Below, piece after piece: positions 1-10,800 of a DNA stretch of 64,000 bases (positions are counted from its first letter, which is position 1; every line of letters starts with the position of its first letter). Location: NCBI GenBank assembly GCA_949130485.1, contig OX422184.1, positions 19,918,824-19,982,823 on the forward strand. The letters run 5' to 3'. The translations under genes and the position numbers were made by a program. The notes beneath the pieces are model-generated. The model was not told where the DNA came from. It ran no database searches and was given only the letters and a program-made list of their open reading frames with translations. The stretch is from Agelas oroides (taxonomy: Eukaryota > Porifera > Demospongiae > Agelasida > Agelasidae).

Positions 1-1072
1 CTTCACAGATAAGCTAGCATAAAACTTGAGGCTAAGGTGCTTATCCTAGTTCCTTCCCAGCTTTACGCTGCTTTGCAGTTCCATAATGCTGGGTACATGA
101 CTACATGCCCTAACGTAGGCTTGTGGCCTCATCTTCTGGCTTCACTTAGGATTGAAGGAGCTATAACCTCATTTCCAAGCCCCAGTGCAATAAATTATGC
201 AGCAATTGATGCTATAGCTCCCACATGAGAGCCTGGGAATGAGGCTACACCTTGTCATAATAACCCATTCAGTAAGGACACCTCTCTAAGATTTCAGTAG
301 GTAAAGGTTTAGCTCACAAAACTAGGGACAAGGCTAGGAACTTACAAAGTAGACTACCTGATTTCTTGCCCAACTGGCGTTTTGTTTTGCTTCATATATA
401 ACAGAGCTGATCTTCATTCCATGCACGCAATCAATTTATGATGTCACAACCAATCAAGTTGGGTGAACTGACCCACTCTCAGGCACTCTAGTGTGCTTTC
501 TGTGGCCGTTTACAGGAATGTGCAAGGTTCATGTCTGATTGGTTCATTGACAATGTATCAAAAAAAGTCCTGCTCATCAACCGTATAGTTCTCATTTACG
601 ATGGCATTCTATACCCCACCTTACTACACAAGAACGGCAACTTCACTTCTCATGCCACCTTAAGCAACTGCGGCAAATTGTCGTCGAGCACCTCGTGGAA
701 AGGATTACAGACCACACCCATTACACTCACGAGGCAATTCCTCAAGTTACATGTGCCTGCCTAGCAGCATCATTCTGAAGGCACCTTCTATCACAAATGA
801 CAACACGTAACTGGACACCTGGAATTGGACTTTAATTTGCATATCTTGCACATGACCTGTCATGCAATTTTTACATTCCTTCGTGGCACAGAAGCTAGCT
901 GGAGTGTTCAGATGTATTTTTCTTCTAACTCTTGCTCCTCCTACCGAAAATAAGGAAAATGGCTGGCTTGCGAAACTAAATATCCTCAAACAGCATGTAC
1001 ATGTTCGTGAATAAAACTGATCAACCCACACACATGTGTAATTACTGTTAGCATTCATTCCAATCACTGCAG
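1..1072. other. 5' flank or intron of the YWTD/galaxin gene
   Basis: No exon was recognised here. The first supported exon at 1073 is entered in phase 1, so at least one more upstream exon, including the signal peptide, must lie here or outside the window. A short copy of the fold-back terminal motif (CTGGGAATGAGGCTA) is at about 236-250. Open frames in the stretch are short and match no family I recognise. Confidence 0.5.
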
Positions 1073-1211
1073 GTAGACCAGCTTTGATGCAAAACTTTCT
1101 GTATTTTGCAAACCGCCGGTTTCTTGTTCATGCCAACCGCAATAGGAGTGGGATACAGACGTTTACACTGAGTAATACAAGCAATGCTATTGCTGTTGAC
1201 TTTGATATCAG
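1073..1211 (+). CDS. Exon 1 seen: first YWTD blade strand
   Basis: Acceptor CTGCAG at 1067-1072 and donor GTAGG at 1212. It encodes a segment containing [15 protein letters not shown] and ending [12 protein letters not shown]-family propellers open with 'LLFANRRDIR...AVDFD', so this is the start of blade one. It is entered in phase 1 and left in phase 2, and joins exon 2 without a stop. Confidence 0.75.
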
Positions 1212-1774
1212 GTAGGTTGATATAACATCTCTGAGGTACATGTAACACTTTATAGTATGTGGTTACTCTGAGATGAGAATGTTCCCAAGTGTTCATTGGG
1301 ACTGATGTTAATACTGTTACAATATGCAGATACTAAGTATATATGTGCATGCGTAGAATGTGCATCACACAGCTCAGGCACCTGCATCGCTTGCATGAAT
1401 GGTGCAAGAAGAACCCATGGCGCCAGTGTACGAAATTTGAAGTGTAAAATTTACTTGCACTGTTGTAGGCAGGTGCTAGATAAGCTGGAACTCTTCAGGA
1501 AGTGTCACACTCTTCATTTGGCATGGCAGGTTTTTGTGACATGTTTTTTGCCAGATTGTCACTTATCTATGTTTTGCCACGGTCTGCTTACCACATTGCT
1601 CGCTGCTCATGCCTAGCAGATAAAATGGCTTCAGGGGGTGATTACTGCACTTTACGTATCTCTCTGTTCCCTCACTCTTTTGATGTTACCAAACAATGAG
1701 ACTGCCTGTGCTGCTGTGTGTTTGTACTCAAACAAAAAGGACTAAGGGAATTCCAAAGCATTGCGGACATACAT

Positions 1775-1817
<43 letters not shown>

Positions 1818-4800
1818 CATATACATATATGTATACAAATTTGGGGAGTCCCTGTGCCACTCAATTAGTAGTCTAGCACTAAGGTGCTCAGCAACAATAT
1901 ACAGCATGCAGAGGAGGTTGTACACAGTCATGTGGCATACTATAGTCTCATTCCTAGATCACTGACCCTGGCGTGCATATAGGCAAATTTGTATGGGAGC
2001 TTTCTATACTGAAAAGGGCTCAGAATCTTTTCAGTATTGCTTACAAGTATATTGAAGTATCTCAAAGACATTGACATCATATGAAAGCTCTAGTGGAGTA
2101 AATTCCAAATCTCCCAGGTCTGCTGCCACCGGCACTCCAATAGCAAACCTGCTCAATCTGAAGCATCTTCGAGGCACTCCTATCTTTCAAACCTGTTATC
2201 ACCCAAGGAAAAGAGCTCTCATGAGAAATTTTACAAGGCTGTTGAAGTAGGAATAAAATTGTATTCCATGCAGAACCCGTGTAGTCACATGCACAAAAAT
2301 TATGTCCAACCTCCTCTCTGAATACACATGGTTCATGGATGCTAAAGCAGTCCGTTCTTACTAGCCATATTTAGCTGCTGTACATCATCTATATAGCCAA
2401 ACATTAGTATGTAGTTGCATATAGACACCTATGTATATCATGTTGTTCAATTGGTTATGCTTAATGCAGACTTGGATACATGTTTTGGTCAGATGTGGCT
2501 CACAAAGTAATTGCTACAGCTCGACTAAATGGAACAGGACTGACAATACTGGTGGACTCAAGCATAAATGTTCCAGGTAATGTGTTTTGGCTTGTGCAAT
2601 GTTACTAAGCCAGTTTGATAGCTACATCAGTAGGTGACTGGTCTCACACAAGGCAAAGACATTCCCACCCTTAGTATAGGTGAATGTAACAGCAGTTGTA
2701 AAAAAAACCATAACCATGGGCAGAATGTGCAAAGTCTGTAGCAATTTGTGTTATGTCATTAATCAGAGAGGAAGTGGTGGAAATGGCTAATAACAATATA
2801 AACTAAAGTGATGTGGTATGTCATATCTGCAATTTCATTTGTTTCTGCAAAGTAGCTAGCATAACAGTGATAAAAACAACTGCACATCCTTGCCCCCTCC
2901 CCCCCCCCCCCCCCTCCCTACTTAACTACATTCTAGAAAAAACTCTGGACTCCAGCGATTTATGTTATTTCACCAATCAGTCCAATTTGTTTACAGGAAG
3001 TGCTAAAAACAATGTAAATATACAGTGATGTGGGGTGTCACATCTGCAATTTCATTTGTTTCTGCAAAGTGGATAGTGGGATGAAATCAATTGCACCACC
3101 AATTAAGTGTCATGTTTTATGTGACCCAGGCCTTAACTCCCTGTGAGTAAGGCACTTTTTAACCCAATATTCTGAGTTAAATATGGCAACCCAGAAAGTA
3201 TGTGCAACTGCAGAAAACCATCAGTTACCTTACTGATACTTCATCTGCAGATGGTCTGGCATGGGACTGGGTGAACAGGAAACTATACTGGACAGATGCA
3301 CAGGATAAAGACATTGAGGTTATTGATCCTGTTACTAAGCATCGCAAGCTCCTCATTTCAACTGGAAACACTACCACCCCACGGGCAATTGTTGTGGACC
3401 CCCAAAACAAGTAAGATATTCAAGACCATCAAGCTTTCTTTTCAGGTTAACTAATATTGCTTGCTTCTATGATTGTGACAGTGGTAATTCCATGTACTCA
3501 ATGGTAACAATGTGCTGTTGTTATTGTTCCAACTAGTACTTTGCCAGCAGCAGCAATTTCTATTTGACAATCATCCCTAAACTTTATTGTTACTTCCAGG
3601 CAAATGTACTGGACTGACTGGGGGATTCCAGCTAAAATTGAGAGAGCATCCATGGATGGAACATCAAGAGAGGTGCTCCACAGCACAAATCTCAGGTGGC
3701 CCAATGCCTTGACTCTAGACTATAATACTCAAATCCTTTATTGGATGGATGCGTGGCTGGACAGGTTTGAAAGCTCAAATGCAGATGGCTCAAATCGTAC
3801 ACTCCTTTCAACAACACAGATCTATCATCCCTTTGGTATCACCTTCTATCAGAACAGGGTCTACTGGACCGATTGGCAATTGAATGCAATTCTTTCAGCT
3901 CCAGTCAAACTTCCTACTCAAGTCACTACAGTTATGAGTGATCTGCTACTGGATCCAATGGGTATCAGTGTTGTTTCAGTGGAAAGGCAGCCAGCAGGTT
4001 TGTGATGCTGATACAATACCATCATAGCACTAATGTAGGCCTCTCATGACACAATACTGATTCCTTTAGCTTTCAATCCATGTGCGAGTAACAACGGAGG
4101 TTGCAGTCATCTGTGTTTGCTGAGTACTGCATCTGGAGGCCGCACATGTGCTTGTCCTGATGGTCATGGGTTTCGGTTGGCTGCAGATGGGAGAAATTGT
4201 AAGGGTGCATTGTATGACACATAGACAAACTATTCACTGCTCACTGTTACAAATCATGCAGTTTTATTGCTAACAGTAATTAACCTTGTTGCAATGCTAT
4301 TGGAGTTAAAGAATGAAACTCTCACAGTGTAATCACTTTAGTGAATACTTAGGTTCCTATAAGTTGATGGTTTTCTTCCACCCAGATTAATTACATGTAG
4401 CTATATCCCTGCATGTGTAGATACTTCATTACTAGGTTTGATCACAAGATTTGACGGGGTTTGATACAAATCCTACCTTTATTTAGGTTCCTGCCAGAAT
4501 GGCGACATTAGACTGGTGAATGGGACAAGTGCTTTTGAGGGTCGAGTGGAGGTTTGCTGGAATGAGACGTGGGGCACTGTGTGTGATGACTCCTGGTCTC
4601 CTTTTGATGCAATAGTTGCCTGCAGACAGTTGGGATTCCCAACAACTAGTAAGCATTAGTAGCTACTAAACAAATCTTGAAAATTTGTTCCTAGAAGTTG
4701 AATCACCTCCTACAGGCAATCATGAGCCTGAATTATACAGTTGGTTGCTGCAACTGTTTTTGAATTATGAATTGTGCGAAGTAATTCAGAACAACCTGTC

Positions 4801-7800
4801 AGTTAGTAGTTTGATTGCTACAGTGTATTACATTTGAACTGTTACATACTCTGCAGGTGCACAAGCTCTTTCCCGTGCACCCTTTGGGCAGGGCACTGGT
4901 CCCATCCTCCTGGACAACTTAATCTGCAACAGCAGTGAAACAAGACTTGTAGACTGTCTCCACAATGGAATTGGTGTGCATAGCTGTGTCCACAGCAAAG
5001 ATGCCGGGCTTCGCTGCCGTGGTATGTACTGCCTCAATTACCAGTAATGTGTTCACATGACCGAAACAGTAGTATTGAAATGGACAGGATAAATGTACAT
5101 CAAATTTTATCTTGAACTCATGGTTCATAGTGTAGTGTATGTACTGTCTGCACTTGAAACACATCAGCGACTTAGGGAATTATGTCAATGCATGCATGAA
5201 GCATAGAAGCATAATCCTTGCATAATACAGTATACCTTTACGATTGAGCTGTCCATTGCCAGGGGCACTTTTCATATCCATGTCACAAGGTACATACAGA
5301 AAGATTAAAAAAAACATAATTTTTTCATGTTAAATTGCTTCATGGTTAATTTCAAGTGCTTCAGATAGGTCAGAAATCAATTATGTAATTTAGCATAAAA
5401 TCAGCATTATTTGTCATACTCAGCAACCATGATGCAAAATTTTGTGGTATTAAGTTGCACACTACTCACTGATAGTGAACAATACATAGGTATTATATTT
5501 CATATTACCATGTTTACTTACCCATAGGATGTGGACCTTATAACACTCGAACTCAGATCTGTTGCAGTGGAGTTCTTCAGACACGAGGCATCTCCACATC
5601 TTGTTGTGGAACACGTCCTTACAATTATCGCACCCAGATTTGCTGCAATGGACTTGTTCAGTCACAAGGAAACTCCACGTCTTGCTGTGGAACGCATCTC
5701 TACAACACTCGCACCCAAATCTGCTGCAGTAGAGTTCTTCAGGCACGAGGCAACTCCACGTCTTGCTGTGGAACACGTCCTTATAACTTCCGCACCCAGA
5801 TTTGCTGCAATGGGATGGTTCAGTCACGAGGCATCTCCACCTCTTGCTGTGGAAGTCGTACCTACAACACTCGCACTCATATCTGCTGTAGTGGAGTTCT
5901 TCAATCACGAGGCATCTCCACCTCTTGTTGTGGAACGCGTCTCTACAACACTCGCACCCAAATCTGCTGCAGTGGAGTTCTTCAGACACGAGGCAACTCC
6001 ACGTCTTGCTGTGGAACACGTCCTTACAACTTTCGTACCCAGATTTGTTGCAGTGGAGTACTTCAGGTACGAGGCAACTCTACATCCTGCTGTAGAACAC
6101 GTGCTTACAACTTTCGCACCCAGATTTGCTGCAATGGACTTGTTCAATCACGAGGCATCTCCACCTCTTGTTGTGGAACGCGTCTCTACAACACTCGCAC
6201 CCAAATCTGCTGCAGTGGAGTTCTTCAGGCACGAGGCAACTCCACGTCTTGCTGTGGAACACGTCCTTACAACTTTCGTACCCAGATTTGTTGCAGTGGA
6301 GTACTTCAGGTACGAGGCAACTCTACATCCTGCTGTAGAACACGTCCTTATAACTTCCGCACCCAGATTTGCTGCAATGGGATTGTTCAGTCACGAGGCA
6401 TCTCCACCTCTTGCTGTGGAAGTCGTACCTACAACACTCGCACTCATATCTGCTGTAGTGGAGTTCTTCAAACACGAGGCATCTCCACCTCTTGCTGTAG
6501 AACACGTGCTTACAACTTTCGCACACAGATTTGTTGCAGTGGAGTTCTTCAGGCACGAGGTAACTCTACGTCTTGCTGTAGAACACGTGCTTACAACTTT
6601 CACACCCAGATTTGCTGCAATGGAGTTGTTCAATCACGAGGCATCTCCACCTCTTGTTGTGGAACACGTATCTACAACACTCGAACCCACATCTGCTGCA
6701 GTACAGTTCTTCAGGTACGAGGTAACTCCACCTCCTGCTGTGGAACACGTCCTTATAACTTTCGCACCCAGATTTGCTGCCGTGGAGTAGCTCAGGTACG
6801 AGGCAACTCCACGTCTTGCTGTAGAACACGTCCTTACAATTATCGCACCCAGATTTGCTGCAATGGACTTGTTCACTCACGAGGCATCTCCACCTCTTGC
6901 TGTGGAACGCGTCTCTACAACATTCGCACCCAAATCTGCTGCAGTGGAGCTCTTCAGGCACGAGGCAACTCCACGTCTTGCTGTGGAACACGTCCTTACA
7001 ACTTTCGTACCCAGATTTGTTGCAGTGGAGCACTTCAGGTACGAGGCAACTCTACATCCTGCTGTAGAACACGTGCTTACAACTTTCGCACCCAGATTTG
7101 TTGCAGTGGAGTTCTTCAGGCACGAGGTAACTCTACGTCTTGCTGTAGAACACGTGCTTACAACTTTCGCACCCAGATTTGCTGCAATGGGGTTGTTCAA
7201 TCACGAGGCATCTCCACCACTTGCTGTGGAAGTCGTACCTACAACACTCGCACTCATATCTGCTGTAGTGGAGTTCTTCAAGCACGAGGCATCTCCACCT
7301 CTTGCTGTAGAACACGTGCTTACAACTTTCGCACCCAGATTTGCTGCAATGGAGTTGTTCAATCACGAGGCATCTCCACCTCTTGTTGTGGAACACGTAT
7401 CTACAACACTCGAACCCACATCTGCTGCAGTACAGTTCTTCAGGTACGAGGTAACTCCACCTCCTGCTGTGGAACACGTCCTTATAACTTTCGCACCCAG
7501 ATTTGCTGCCGTGGAGTAGCTCAGGTACGAGGCAACTCCACGTCTTGCTGTAGAACACGTCCTTACAATTATCGTACACAGATTTGCTGCAATGGACTTG
7601 TTCACTCACGAGGCATCTCCACCTCTTGCTGTGGAACGCGTCTCTACAACATTCGCACCCAAATCTGCTGCAGTGGAGCTCTTCAGGCACGAGGCAACTC
7701 CACGTCTTGCTGTGGAACACGTCCTTACAACTTTCGTACCCAGATTTGTTGCAGTGGAGCACTTCAGGTACGAGGCAACTCTACATCCTGCTGTAGAACA

Positions 7801-10800
7801 CATCCTTATAACTTCCGCACCCAGATTTGCTGCAATGGGATTGTTCAGTCACGAGGCATCTCCACCTCTTGCTGTGGAAGTCGTACCTACAACACTCGCA
7901 CTCATATCTGCTGTAGTGGAGTTCTTCAAGCACGAGGCATCTCAACCTCTTGCTGTAGAACACGTGCTTACAACTTTCGCACCCAGATTTGTTGCAGTGG
8001 AGTTCTTCAGGCACGAGGTAACTCTACGTCTTGCTGTAGAACACGTGCTTACAACTTTCGCACCCAGATTTGCTGCAATGGAGTTGTTCAATCACGAGGC
8101 ATCTCCACCTCTTGTTGTGGAACGCGTCTCTACAATACTCACACCCAAATCTGCTGCAGTGGAGTTCTTCAGGCACGAGGCAACTCCACGTCTTGCTGTG
8201 GAACACGTCCTTACAACTTTCGTACCCAGATTTGTTGCAGTGGAGTACTTCAGGTACGACGCAACTCTACATCCTGCTGTAGAACACGTGCTTACAACTT
8301 TCGCACCCAAATCTGCTGCAGTGGAGTTCTTCAGGCACGAGGCAACTCCACATCTTGCTGTGGAACACGTCCTTACAACTTTCGTACCCAGATTTGTTGC
8401 AGTGGAGCACTTCAGGTACGAGGCAACTCTACATCCTGCTGTAGAACACGTCCTTATAACTTCCGCACCCAGATTTGCTGCAATGGGGTTGTTCAGTCAC
8501 GAAGCATCTCCACCTCTTGCTGTGGAAGTCGTACCTACAACACTCGCACTCATATCTGCTGTAGTGGAGTTCTTCAGGTACGAGGCATCTCCACCTCTTG
8601 CTGTAGAACACGTGCTTACAACTTTCGCACCCAGATTTGCTGCAATGGAGTTGTTCAATCACGAGGCATCTCCACCTCTTGTTGTGGAACACGTATCTAC
8701 AACACTCGAACCCACATCTGCTGCAGTACAGTTCTTCAGGTACGAGGTAACTCCACCTCCTGCTGTGGAACACGTCCTTATAACTTTCGCACCCAGATTT
8801 GCTGCCGTGGAGTAGCTCAGGTACGAGGCAACTCCACGTCTTGCTGTAGAACACGTCCTTACAATTATCGCACCCAGATTTGCTGCAATGGACTTGTTCA
8901 CTCACGAGGCATCTCCACCTCTTGCTGTGGAACGCGTCTCTACAACATTCGCACCCAAATCTGCTGCAGTGGAGCTCTTCAGGCACGAGGCAACTCCACG
9001 TCTTGCTGTGGAACACGTCCTTACAACTTTCGTACCCAGATTTGTTGCAGTGGAGCACTTCAGGTACGAGGCAACTCTACATCCTGCTGTAGAACACGTC
9101 CTTATAACTTCCGCACCCAGATTTGCTGCAATGGGGTTGTTCAATCACGAGGCATCTCCACCACTTGCTGTGGAAGTCGTACCTACAACACTCGCACTCA
9201 TATCTGCTGTAGTGGAGTTCTTCAAGCACGAGGCATCTCCACCTCTTGCTGTAGAACACGTGCTTACAACTTTCGCACCCAGATTTGCTGCAATGGAGTT
9301 GTTCAATCACGAGGCATCTCCACCTCTTGTTGTGGAACACGTATCTACAACACTCGAACCCAGATTTGTTGCAGTGGAGTACTTCAGGTACGAGGCAACT
9401 CTACATCCTGCTGTAGAACACGTGCTTACAACTTTCGCACCCAAATCTGCTGCAGTGGAGTTCTTCAGGCACGAGGCAACTCCACGTCTTGCTGTGGAAC
9501 ACGTCCTTACAACTTTCGTACCCAGATTTGTTGCAGTGGAGTACTTCAGGTACGAGGCAACTCTACATCCTGCTGTAGAACACGTGCTTACAACTTTCGC
9601 ACCCAGATTTGCTGCAATGGACTTGTTCAATCACGAGGCATCTCCACCTCTTGTTGTGGAACGCGTCTCTACAACACTCGCACCCAAATCTGCTGCAGTG
9701 GAGTTCTTCAGGCACGAGGCAACTCCACATCTTGCTGTGGAACACGTCCTTACAACTTTCGTACCCAGATTTGTTGCAGTGGAGCACTTCAGGTACGAGG
9801 CAACTCTACATCCTGCTGTAGAACACGTGCTTACAACTTTCGCACCCAGATTTGCTGCAATGGACTTGTTCAATCACGAGGCATCTCCACCTCTTGCTGT
9901 GGAACGCGTCTCTACAACACTCGCACCCAAATCTGCTGCAGTGGAGTTCTTCAGGCACGAGGCAACTCCACATCTTGCTGTGGAACACGTCCTTACAACT
10001 TTCGTACCCAGATTTGTTGCAGTGGAGCACTTCAGGTACGAGGCAACTCTACATCCTGCTGTAGAACACGTCCTTATAACTTCCGCACCCAGATTTGCTG
10101 CAATGGGGTTGTTCAGTCACGAGGCATCTCCACCTCTTGCTGTGGAAGTCGTACCTACAACACTCGCACTCATATCTGCTGTAGAGGAGTTCTTCAAGCA
10201 CGAGGCATCTCCACCTCTTGCTGTAGAACACGTGCTTACAACTTTCGCACACAGATTTGCTGCAGTGGACTTGTTCAATCACGAGGCATCTCCACCTCTT
10301 GTTGTGGAACGCGTCTCTACAACACTCGCACCCAAATCTGCTGCAGTGGAGTTCTTCAGGCACGAGGCAACTCCACGTCTTGCTGTGGAACACGTCCTTA
10401 CAACTTTCGTACCCAGATTTGTTGCAGTGGAGTACTTCAGGTACGACGCAACTCTACATCCTGCTGTAGAACACGTGCTTACAACTTTCGCACCCAAATC
10501 TGCTGCAGTGGAGTTCTTCAGGCACGAGGCAACTCCACATCTTGCTGTGGAACACGTCCTTACAACTTTCGTACCCAGATTTGTTGCAGTGGAGTACTTC
10601 AGGTACGACGCAACTCTACATCCTGCTGTAGAACACGTGCTTACAACTTTCGCACCCAAATCTGCTGCAGTGGAGTTCTTCAGGCACGAGGCAACTCCAC
10701 ATCTTGCTGTGGAACACGTCCTTACAACTTTCGTACCCAGATTTGTTGCAGTGGAGCACTTCAGGTACGAGGCAACTCTACATCCTGCTGTAGAACACGT

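Noticed and set aside
1672..1965. Open frames over the CA repeat
   Set aside because: Produced by the dinucleotide microsatellite; low-complexity His/Thr or Val/Cys runs.
3214..3250. Upstream acceptor at 3213 for exon 3
   Set aside because: It would enter in phase 0 whereas exon 2 ends in phase 1. The AG at 3249-3250 restores the frame and the DGLAWDW motif.
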